Shown here piece after piece: positions 10,876 to 21,600 of a stretch of 64,000 nt of DNA. Each line of letters opens with the position of its first letter. The stretch's first letter is position 1. Source of the stretch: Actinernus sp. WN-2022. Taxonomy: Eukaryota; Cnidaria; Anthozoa; Actiniaria; Actinernidae. The notes beneath the pieces were generated by a model, which was not told where the DNA came from, searched no databases, and saw nothing but the letters and a program-made list of their open reading frames with translations. A program made the translations under genes and the position numbers. The stretch covers positions 36,413,867 through 36,477,866 of the forward strand of contig JAOWCC010001634.1 of assembly GCA_030867875.1 (NCBI GenBank), in the 5' to 3' direction.

Positions 10876-13800
10876 CCTCCCCTCTCCTTTCGTGACATCA
10901 TTACCTTCTTCCTGTGCAAATCCTGCTTTTACTGTACTTGAGCCAAGATCAATGATAATGACAGCACCCTGTGGAGTGGTACGACAGATGCTCAGATAGA
11001 AATGTTTTGACTTTTTTTACCGTCTTCTATCGATACAAGACATAACAGTATACTTTGTGCTCTCGCCTGTGTTGTTTGTTTATAGCACTATTGTTCAGTC
11101 TATTTCCAGCTACAAATTAGCAACACTAACGAGCCCTCAATGGAGGAGGGGGAATGCGTTAAAAATGTTAGCATTTAAAACGATGCTGCTCGCCCGTGAG
11201 AATACAAAACTTGCCTTTACATATTATTGCACGGGTCAGAGTTGTCATTGTAGTGTGCTAATGCTATTAATGACTTACCTCACTAGCATCACTTTCTTCA
11301 GTTCCACTCTTGGTATTCTTGGATTCAGCTTCAATGGCCTCTTTCCAGTCCTGGGCCTCGGCTGTCGAAGCACACCTCACTTTAAGAGCTGCTGTACCGT
11401 CCTAAAATGACAACAAAGTAACACTGTAACTATATATCAAGGTGTATTACACGCAAACTGTGCCTCAGTTTGATTCCGTACAAATTCTTAGTTAAAAAAC
11501 CGAAGAGTGTTGGGGCTTCCTGTAGTACAGATAGACAGATGGGAGAATGGGGGTGAAAAATGGAGCGAATATTTATCTCCTTTCTCGACTCTCGATTCTT
11601 CCTAGGCGTCAAGTTCTGACACTTACACTGATCCGCAGGTCTGCGGCAAAACGCTTGTACATGCGTGAATTTCACCCGGGAAATCACGCTTGCGTGCATC
11701 ATTTTGGTTGAATTGGACTTCAAAGCATTGTTACAAAAAAGTACAAAATATAATTGACCCAAATTGAATTGGCTTGACGACTAAACTAATAAAACTCTTA
11801 ACTCTTGCTATTTTCCCCGTAACCCCCGGTCTTTTTTGCGATGTGTTGAGATTTTAAACAGCTACCATATAGGAGCGTTTAGAGCTGCTCCCGCGATTTC
11901 TACCGCTGACTGGACATGCGCAGCAGCAGACCTGTCCACTGATCCCATTGTATTTAACAAATAAAGAAGCCTTAGCCATGTTCTATACTATCATAAAACA
12001 CGATGGGCATTTGAGAACATAAGAGAAATGTTAAAGCACAAGCCGAAGGCGCGTGGTTTCAACATTTCTCGAGTGTTCTCAAATGACCAGAGTGTTCTAT
12101 GATAGTATAAAACACGGATTTAAGGCTTCTTTATCTGTTTTATAATATGGACTTACGCGCGCGATGAAAGGAAACTGCCAGTTGAAAACAATAAAGCACG
12201 GCAAACCATGTTATATATACTCTTAGTATAATTTCATCAGTGAATATAGAGATTCCCGTGCTCTGATTGGTCGAGAATTACGTCATACGTCGCTATATTC
12301 ACCTCCAGAGCGCCTGGAGGTGAATATAACATACAAGGCATTTACCAAAAATGGCCGCTCGCATATTTACTGATGTTTCTCACGAAGAAATAAATAATAT
12401 GAAAGAAAAAGCTTTTCCAAAACCCACTAAAGAAGCAACTAAATAAGTATGGCTAAACTTGAAGCTTATTTTAATCCATAAGCCGTCACAAACAAAGTTT
12501 ACTTACGAGTTTTGGCCGGGGTTGAGTTTATTCGGACCTCATGAATCACAACTGAAATAACGTCTACTTAGAGCAATAAATAACACAATGAGACTTTGGA
12601 ACTGTTCGACTTAAAAACAGTGTACTTACTTGAGTTATTTTCCCCGTGGTTCTTGATAGAAAAACAACAAGTTCTAGTTTTCATTCAGGAAGCCGGTTGC
12701 TGTTATGCTCTTCTCTCGCCGCTCTCGGTGTGTTTTCAAGTTTTATCTCATACCGAAATCATTTGTCTCTTGATTTACCATTGTCTTTGATTCTGTGATG
12801 GGTATAATCCACAAAACTACAAACCGTAGTTTGTAGTTTCCAGCAAATTTGTCCTTTGAAGTGAACTCATGAAAGCGGTTCCTTTCGATAAATTTGCACT
12901 CGCCGTGGCAGATTTTCAGTCAGCCGAGTTTGCCCACTTCCACTCATTTTAGCTGCATTTCCTCTCTTTGTAACACGGTTCGAGGTCTCAAAAGTGAGGA
13001 CTGCTGCTTCAACTTGAATTCTAGTGTGCATTTGGACTGCTTTTCGGTATTTCTCTGTCTTTAGCAAATCCATTCTTGTAGTCCCTGCAAGTCTCGTGTC
13101 GAGTCGGTTTGTGCAGTGAACCGTAGCGGCATGTGATTATGCAAATATTGTCACAAAACTATCCTGTCACGCGCGCTTGTAAAACTTATAAAAGGATCGG
13201 AAGTCAGACTAATAATTTCTAGTTTTAATTTCTCTGATATTCACTGATGAAATTATACTAAAACAATTATTCACTTCAGTCTCAGTGACTATTGGTGAAT
13301 ATTTACCTCGACTTCGTCTCGGTAAATATTCACCAATAGTCACTTCGACTTCAGTGAATAATTGTTAATTATAAAACAAGGCTTTTTAGCCAATCAGAGC
13401 GCGCGTACTATCGTATCTATATTATAATTAACAAATCGCACACATTTTGCCATTGTCTGTACTCGTATTGATCATAGAAATGACGCCATAAAATGTTCAA
13501 AACTCAAGTGGAACAACGAGCGTAGCGAGTTGTTTCACTGCAAAGTTTTGGACATTTTATGGCGTCATTTCTATGATCAATACGAGTACAGACAATGGCA
13601 AAATGCGTGCGATTTGTTTTTTTACAACGACGAAGCACTTATAGCTTCAAATGAGTGCGTAATAAACTGCTTTCGAGTCGAAAAAGGCCATTGAAAGTCA
13701 AAACGTAAACACTTCTAATTACCGTTGCCGAGAGAAAGCTTTCTTAGACAAATGGCAATTTGGTTCACCGATTAACTTCTGTAATTGATGGAATGCATGT

Positions 13801-16800
13801 GAAATCCTTTCAGGGTTTTTTTTTCTGGATCAGAAAAGTTATTGTTATATAATTCAACTTCTGAGCTCTGAGAGAACTAGTCTAGTCACAAAGTCTGACT
13901 ACAAGTACAAATTCGCCGAAACTTTCTCCACTCAAGAGAAAACTCTCATTTTGCCAAATGGCACATTACAAAGAAGTTTGACTCACCGATTGACTTCTCC
14001 TAGTAATAAAATGCTTGTGAAATCCTCACTTTCTTGTTTTTGGAAGCGAAGTTAAAAGCCATTTGAATTCACAAACCTAGCCGTGAAAGCACTTTGCAAA
14101 GCTACCACGGCTTGCGAGTGACGTCATTTTCATTGTATGTACTTATTTTGCATATAGCGGAGAGCCAATCAGAACGCGAGAAAATTGGATGTTGTTGTAA
14201 AAATACTGATAGAGTTTGCTGTGCACGTGGATACTGATATCAGTTCTGCAGTTTGTCACTTGTAACTGCACTGAAACTTCACATACCATAATTCCCTGCT
14301 AAAATCTAATAATAAAAACATTTGAGTTGAAAACCTCAGAAAATAGCACAAACGACGTGACACTGAATTATTTTGGGTATGGCACTCATTATTATTTTTG
14401 TAAATAGAATGTTCCTGGTACGCATGTCCGAAAATATAGGGGTGCTGAGACCCTGTGAAAAGGTTTTTATCCTGCCTGTTTGGAGTGCCGTGTTACAAGT
14501 TAGCAATGCCGAACCCAAAATGCTTGTCTTGTAAAGACCTTTCCCACGCGGTAGCCATTTTGGAATAAACCTAGTGTTAATGCTTATCCAGCCTCGGTTA
14601 AACACGTTTGAGACCGAGGCTGGGTAAGCATTAACAATAGGTTTATTCCAAGATGGCCGCTGTATGGGAAAGGTATATACAGGGCTTAAGAGAATCTAAA
14701 GACGACAAGAAAAAAGATCCACTTCCATGTCTTACGTTTTCAGTTATTTCCATCATTTTGCCATTGATGCTAACCTGAAAGATACATGTAAGCAAAATAA
14801 AGAACGGAAACAATCAATACTGGAACCATTTTTAGTTTAATTTGGCTTCAGAAATGCATATGAACTCCCGTTAAAGAGGTGTGAACTTACTGTACAACCA
14901 TTCAAGTCAACAACTCCAAGTGGATCTTTACTTCGGTGATCCTGTAACAAACAAAACACAGATTCTTCGAGTGGCAATTTGCCAAATGCTTCATCAAACT
15001 GTACCGTACCATAAATAGACTGTCCTAATGCATTGTAGTGCAATGACATATTATCGTTAGACTTCCTAAGAACAGGAATCGCTCAACAGATACACAACCT
15101 GCCTTGGCCACTAATCAAACAATGAGCAGATAATTTGTTAGACTTCGAGGGTGAATGTTCACTTGTTTAGTGGTTATCACGTTGGCTTTGATGACAGGTG
15201 GTTATGGGTTCGGGATCCATAAAAACCTCGCATCTTTTTTTCTCTCTACTTTTCCCCCCTCTGTTTACCTGTAAATCCTGGAACCCTAGCCCTACATCCT
15301 CGGCGTTTACCTGGGAACTTGTTTTCGAAGAGGTTAGGGTAAGTTTTATGGTTCGGGTTTGTGTAAGAGATTGAAGAGTTAATTTGAAGTCTACTGAGCG
15401 ATTCCTGTCATTAGGAGCGCGTTCCTGGTTATATGTTCCCCCCACACTCGTTGCTCGGGAATCAAACTCGCTTAGTCACCACGGAACAAGTAACTAACCC
15501 TTACTTAACACGAGTGTCCCACCCACCTCGTAATAGAATAGTTTTCCCGACACTGCCTTGAAGTGTCTCTTCTTCCAGCCTTTAAACATCGACGACTGAA
15601 AAATACAAGAGCAACAGCTGGAGTTAATGGTTTGAACGACTGTCGCTCATCCGTCGCTCATCCGCTCAACGAATTCCTTTTATTATCATCTTTCTCGACA
15701 TGTTGGGTTGAAACATGGCTTAACATCCAAATCCTAGCGGGAAAAAACGCACCACTTCCCTTCCAATCAACTACGGAGTAGCACGGAACCACTCCCGAGA
15801 CCTGTATTCTGATTGCATCCAGAATACTATACTTCTATTGTTTTTGTACTGCACTTTCTAAAGGTTAGGGTGTTTTCTATTGTTGGGTAGGCCAATACTG
15901 TCGCTCGTTTCGAGAAGTTCCACCCGATCCCAACTACGACCTTAACTACCAGACATATTTGTATACAAGAACACATATTGGTATACCGACTGATAGCAAA
16001 ATCGTACCAATGATATCACACTACCTCCAAGTTATCGACGCGTCTAGGGTATCACTTCACAGACAAAAACCTATCTTTTTCTGATTTGTTCTTTGTTTAC
16101 CTCGTAAATGTATATAAAATGTGAAAAAAGGATTACTTTTAAGAAGTGACAACATCATCTTGTGCAAATTGGTTTCATTTTGACTTGGTTTGACAGGCTT
16201 TTGAAGAAATTGTGGTGATTTTGCTGACCTTCAAAATTAGAAATGAAAATGTTCATGTAATAAAAAGTAAATTACATGGCTTCTTGGATATACTGGATTT
16301 ATCTCGTCAGGTTTAACTTGACAACTCACTCGTTCGCTGCGTCATATCCTCTATTTTGGTCCTTAGTTGTTTATTTGTTGTTCGTAATTTCTTTGCACTT
16401 GCACTGTATTTATATTTGTATCTTTGCTTTCTTTATTGCTTTTATTTGCTTTATTTAAAGTGCCTATAGACATCGCAAATTAGGTTAATCTCATTTGAAA
16501 ATCCTTTCGAAATATGTAATCTATATTTTCCTTAGTATCACACTTGTACAAAGTTTCAATTGTTTTTACCCACTATTTGCAGAGATACTCTTCATTTTGT
16601 GATTTGTCTTCAGGCTGTGTCAATCAAATGACGTCACAGTTAATTTGCATATATACCTGAATATATATGGCACGAAATGAGATATTGACAAACGGAAAAC
16701 TTAATTTTCGATTCGTAGGCACTTTAAACAAATACAAGTTCTCCGTGTTCTATAAAAAATTGAAATGAAAAGCCGAACGCGAGAATGGTCTATTCGATTC

Positions 16801-18438
16801 ATTCCAAATCTAACCTTCTTCTGTTTATAGCTGCTCGGTAGTTTCTCCATATATCCCAACATTCGCACAGTGGTATCGGGTACATCGTCTGATGTACAAG
16901 ACGCCTGTGAGAGACAGTGGAAAACAAGTATCAGGAATTAAAGCAACAAAACGGCTTAATCCGTGGACGACAGAGCATTTCATGTGGAATGTATGTGTAC
17001 ATATCAGTTTTGTTGAAATATCATCTCGTGTAACCAATATTTTACATGCTGAAACATACGATGAACATGTACACTCCTTTCTCTTCATCTTTACCAATGA
17101 GTATTCTTGGTTTGCAATAAATCCCCAGAGATTCAAATGAAAGACGTGGCCGCCATGGTGTTCAAAATAAGAAGAAACATTACAATCTTTGACAAAATGA
17201 TCTGGGACACTGGTCGCTTTTAGAGAATGTCCTTTACATTACCCCCACCTCCCCTTCCCCTTTCAATGTTGTTATAGGTACACGCTCAATCTGGAAATTC
17301 ATTCAAGGCCAACATTGAAACGGAGGGAGGGGTTTGGGAAGCTGCAGCTGTTTTAACTTTGCGTCTATTTTTTTATTTCATATAACAGTATTTTTTTGTC
17401 GACTGTCCCAACAAGTTTGTTCATCTTTGCAGATTGGGCTACCTGTGGCGCGCGGCAAAATGGACCGCGCACCCGCGCGCCACAGGTACCCCAATCCGAA
17501 AACAAATGTGCGGGGGAAAACACCAACAGCTGTTAGCAGGCTAACGAGCTGTAAACTTCCACCAACCCAACATGACATGCAAACGGCTTCAGCTTGCCTG
17601 TTTGCTGCCCATGTCAGATCACCTGACTTTACCATTGAGTATTGTGTTTTTTAAATCCCAAGAGAAAATCGATAAATTTCTAAAATTCTAAAACAAAGCA
17701 CTGAACCATCTGGAGAGCGGTCACATGGTGTCTATAATACAGGATTGAAATACATGTAACATATTTACCAGATGAGGATTTTCAGTTGGCTTCAAGTCTC
17801 CAAATAAATCTCGCAACACTGATGTCTGGGAATCAAAATATGATAAATAGTTATTAGAATGTATGTACACGGTGGGTTATGGCGAAGAATTCCGTCCATA
17901 ACTTGATCTAATACGCAGTATATTCAGCTGGCTACAGATGAAGTATGCTAATCAGTATTAATGCATTGCGCGCCCATGTTTACGCTTGAACAATGAAAAA
18001 CGTTTAAATCCTACGTTTTTAATTGTTCAAACGTTCTAGCTGAATGGAGATCCAGTCGCACAAAGCATGGACCTGTCCATTGCATGGCTGCTAAGTCGGC
18101 AAACTAGTGGCTTAACTAATAAATACCTGAATAAATATGAGCGTTTCAACACGATATCTCGGCATTCAACTCGATCTAATAACAATCACGACAAAATGAC
18201 CGTGCAGTTATGATGAAAAAGAGCCTGGAGCGAGGGCAGGTTATTGAAAAGCTGTATGCGCTGATTGATCAGGAAAATATTATCCGTTCAGCTGGTAAAC
18301 ATGGGCGCGCAAAGCATTAATACTGATTAGCATTCTTTAACTCACTGGGTCCCAGTCCTGGAAATGGATTTGTTCTTGAATCACCAGCGCGTCCGGTTCG
18401 TCCTCATCACTGTCGCATGAGGGCAAATCTTCGGCGGC
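10876..18438 (-). CDS. PH domain-actin-like fusion protein, partial, 8 exons
   Basis: I assembled this gene from exons with GT-AG borders on the minus strand: 18346-18438, 17769-17825, 16815-16904, 15527-15595, 14891-14941, 14736-14774, 11279-11401 and 10876-10968. Every exon is a multiple of three and phase 0, which strongly supports the model. The first two encode an acidic linker. The next five form a pleckstrin-homology domain: GYMEKLP opens strand 1, FKGWKKRHF is the WKKR strand-2 signature, then PLGVVDLNG, and AEAQDWKEAIEAE closes the C-terminal helix with its invariant Trp. The last exon reads IIIDLGSSTVKAGFA, the phosphate-1 loop of the actin/ARP fold. PH domains bind phosphoinositides or proteins at membranes; the actin part would bind nucleotide. 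The 5' and 3' ends are not found. A PH-actin fusion is not an architecture I recognise. The final donor could instead be at 10905, which would break the phase rule. Confidence 0.75.
11956..12140. mobile_element. Fold-back MITE in an intron
   Basis: AAAGAAGCCTTAGCCATGTT near the left is mirrored by ATTTAAGGCTTCTTTAT at the right, with CTATACTATCATAAAACAC / GTGTTCTATGATAGTATAAAA and TTTGAGAACA / TGTTCTCAAA inside. It lies in the large intron between the PH exons at 14736 and 11401. Confidence 0.75.
12224..13260. mobile_element. 1.04-kb non-autonomous TIR element
   Basis: TAGTATAATTTCATCAGTGA at the left end and TCACTGATGAAATTATACTA at the right end are part of a perfect 24-bp terminal inverted repeat. 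A secondary inverted pair (GAATATA...CACCTCCAG) lies just inside the left end. No transposase frame is present, and the interior ORFs (12596-12790, 12867-13073) have no recognisable product. Confidence 0.7.
13261..13367. mobile_element. ~107-bp palindromic MITE
   Basis: AACAATTATTCACTTCAGTC is mirrored by GACTTCAGTGAATAATTGTT, and GACTATTGGTGAATATTTACC by its complement across a 13-base loop. The whole segment folds into one hairpin. Confidence 0.8.
13427..13620. mobile_element. Fold-back element with ~75-bp near-perfect arms
   Basis: The left arm contains GCCATTGTCTGTACTCGTAT and TGATCATAGAAATGACGCC, and the right arm carries their complements in reverse order, almost without mismatch. The loop is about 45 bases and AT-neutral. 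Confidence 0.85.
14537..14674. mobile_element. Fold-back MITE with ~60-bp arms
   Basis: ACCTTTCCCACGCGGTAGCC at the left is mirrored, with a few changes, by GGCCGCTGTATGGGAAAGGT at the right. The inner words GTTAATGCTTATCCAGCCTC and GAGGCTGGGTAAGCATTAAC pair almost perfectly. It sits just downstream of the exon at 14736-14774. Confidence 0.85.
15155..15510. repeat. tRNA-derived SINE sequences in opposite orientation
   Basis: On the plus strand, TTTAGTGGTTATCACG at about 15168 followed by GGGTTCGGGATCC at about 15208 has the A-box/B-box layout of a tRNA-Val-like SINE head, and a T7 run (pol III stop) follows at about 15235. On the minus strand, 15510-15440 reads TTCCGTGGTGACTAAGCG then GTTTGATTCCCGAG, a second diverged tRNA-like head facing the first. 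The block lies in an intron of the PH-actin gene. Confidence 0.55.
17434..17496. repeat. GC-rich perfect palindrome in intron
   Basis: The word GGGCTACCTGTGGCGCGCG is followed after about 18 bases by CGCGCGCCACAGGTACCCC, giving a stable GC-rich hairpin in otherwise AT-rich intron. Origin unknown; it may be a small fold-back element. Confidence 0.6.
17945..18333. mobile_element. ~389-bp MITE with ~40-bp inverted ends
   Basis: ATGCTAATCAGTATTAATGC at the left end is mirrored by GCATTAATACTGATTAGCAT at the right end. The inverted identity continues inward through GCGCGCCCATGTTTAC / GTAAACATGGGCGCGC. It ends 13 bp from the exon at 18346-18438, so it is inserted almost at the splice donor. Confidence 0.85.
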
Positions 18439-18602
18439 CTGAAGAACCAAGAAAGAAATGAATTGTCCATTACTTACAATCTATTATGAGTGAGTGTGTA
18501 GTGTCATATTCCGCTACACCGGCATATTTCGTTGTTTACCGATACAAATTTGTACTGTACCGCAAACAAACTGGGGCTCTGTACCGAATTTTTTTTTTGT
18601 AG

Positions 18603-21600
18603 TGGTACAGAGTACTGGCTGATAGAAGAGGCTAGTGGAATCTCTGTACTAAAAACATTTTGTACTGGTACAGAGTACTGGCTGATAGAAGAGGCTAGTG
18701 GAATCTCTGTACTAAAAACATTTTGTACTGGTACAGAGTACTGGCTGATAGAAGAGGCTAGTGGAATCTCTGTACTAAAAACATTTTGTACTGGTATAGA
18801 GTACTGGCTGATAGAAGAGGCTAGTGGAATCTCTGTACTAAAACATTTTGTACTGGTACAGAGTACTGGCTGATAGAAGAGGCTAGTGGAATCTCTGTAC
18901 TAAAAACATTTTGTAGTGGTACAGAGTACTGGCTGATAGAAGAGGCTAGTGGAATCTCTGTACTAAAAACATTTTGTACTGGTATAGAGTACTGGCTGAT
19001 AGAAGAGGCTAGTGGAATCTCTGTACTAAAACATTTTGTACTGGTACAGAGTACTGGCTGATAGAAGAGGCTAGTGAAATCTCTGTACTAAAACATTTTG
19101 TACTGGTACAGAGTACTGGCTGATAGAAGAGGCTAGTGGAATCTCTGTACTAAAACATTTTGTAGTGGTACAGAGTACTGGCTGATAGAAGAGGCTAGTG
19201 GAATCTCTGTACTAAAAACATTTTGTACTGGTATAGAGTACTGGCTGATAGAAGAGGCTAGTGGAATCTCTGTACTAAAACATTTTGTACTGGTACAGAG
19301 TACTGGCTGATAGAAGAGGCTAGTGAAATCTCTGTACTAAAACATTTTGTACTGGTACAGAGTACTGGCTGATAGAAGAGGCTAGTGGAATCTCTGTACT
19401 AAAAACATTTTGTAGTGGTACAGAGTACTGGCTGATAGAAGAGGCTAGTGGAATCTCTGTACTAAAAACATTTTGTAGTGGTACAGAGTACTGGCTGATA
19501 GAAGAGGCTAGTGGAATCTCTGTACTAAAACATTTTGTACTGGTACAGAGTACTGGCTGATAGAAGAGGCTAGTGGAATCTCTGTACTAAAAACATTTTG
19601 TAGTGGTACAGAGTACTGGCTGATAGAAGAGGCTAGTGGAATCTCTGTACTAAAAACATTTTGTACTGGTATAGAGTACTGGCTGATAGAAGAGGCTAGT
19701 GGAATCTCTGTTCTAAAACATTTTGTACTGGTACAGAGTACTGGCTGATAGAAGAGGCTAGTGGAATCTCTGTACTAAAAACATTTTGTACTGGTATAGA
19801 GTACTCGCTGATAGAAGAGGCTAGTGGAATCTCTGTTCTAAAACATTTTGTACTGGTATAGAGTACTGGCTGATAGAAGAGGCTAGTGGAATCTCTGTAC
19901 TAAAAACATTTTGTACTGGTATAGAGTACTGGCTGATAGAAGAGGCTAGTGGAATCTCTGTACTAAAACATTTTGTACTGGTACAGAGTACTGGCTGATA
20001 GAAGAGGCTAGTGAAATCTCTGTACTAAAACATTTTGTACTGGTACAGAGTACTGGCTGATAGAAGAGGCTAGTGGAATCTCTGTACTAAAAACATTTTG
20101 TAGTGGTACAGAGTACTGGCTGATAGAAGAGGCTAGTGGAATCTCTGTACTAAAAACATTTTGTAGTGGTACAGAGTACTGGCTGATAGAAGAGGCTAGT
20201 GGAATCTCTGTACTAAAACATTTTGTACTGGTACAGAGTACTGGCTGATAGAAGAGGCTAGTGGAATCTCTGTACTAAAAACATTTTGTAGTGGTACAGA
20301 GTACTGGCTGATAGAAGAGGCTAGTGGAATCTCTGTACTAAAAACATTTTGTACTGGTATAGAGTACTGGCTGATAGAAGAGGCTAGTGGAATCTCTGTT
20401 CTAAAACATTTTGTACTGGTACAGAGTGCTGGCTGATAGAAGAGGCTAGTGGAATCTCTGTACTAAAACATTTTGTACTGGTACAGAGTACTGGCTGATA
20501 GAAGAGGCTAGTGAAATCTCTGTACTAAAAACATTTTGTACTGGTATAGAGTACTGGCTGATAGAAGAGGTTAGTGGAATCTCTGTTCTAAAACATTTTG
20601 TACTGGTACAGAGTACTGGCTGATAGAAGAGGCTAGTGGAATCTCTGTACTAAAAACATTTTGTAGTGGTACAGAGTACTGGCTGATAGAAGAGGCTAGT
20701 GGAATCTCTGTACTAAAAACATTTTGTAGTGGTACAGAGTACTGGCTGATAGAAGAGGCTAGTGGAATCTCTGTACTAAAACATTTTGTACTGGTACAGA
20801 GTACTGGCTGATAGAAGAGGCTAGTGGAATCTCTGTACTAAAAACATTTTGTAGTGGTACAGAGTACTGGCTGATAGAAGAGGCTAGTGGAATCTCTGTA
20901 CTAAAAACATTTTGTACTGGTATAGAGTACTGGCTGATAGAAGAGGCTAGTGGAATCTCTGTTCTAAAACATTTTGTACTGGTACAGAGTACTGGCTGAT
21001 AGAAGAGGCTAGTGGAATCTCTGTACTAAAAACATTTTGTACTGGTATAGAGTACTGGCTGATAGAAGAGGCTAGTGGAATCTCTGTTCTAAAACATTTT
21101 GTACTGGCATAGAGTACTGGCTGATAGAAGAGGCTAGTGGAATCTCTGTACTAAAAACATTTTGTACTGGTATAGAGTACTGGCTGATAGAAGAGGCTAG
21201 TGGAATCTCTGTACTAAAACATTTTGTACTGGTACAGAGTACTGGCTGATAGAAGAGGCTAGTGAAATCTCTGTACTAAAACATTTTGTACTGGTACAGA
21301 GTACTGGCTGATAGAAGAGGCTAGTGGAATCTCTGTACTAAAAACATTTTGTAGTGGTACAGAGTACTGGCTGATAGAAGAGGCTAGTGGAATCTCTGTA
21401 CTAAAAACATTTTGTAGTGGTACAGAGTACTGGCTGATAGAAGAGGCTAGTGGAATCTCTGTACTAAAACATTTTGTACTGGTACAGAGTACTGGCTGAT
21501 AGAAGAGGCTAGTGGAATCTCTGTACTAAAAACATTTTGTAGTGGTACAGAGTACTGGCTGATAGAAGAGGCTAGTGGAATCTCTGTACTAAAAACATTT

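Noticed and set aside
16825..17136. 103-aa minus-strand ORF
   Set aside because: It overlaps the PH exon at 16815-16904 in another frame. The exon model with acceptor, donor and phase fits better.
18532..18873. 113-aa repeat protein
   Set aside because: The open frame exists only because some satellite units are 63 bp. It breaks at the first 62-bp unit and has no start context or domain.
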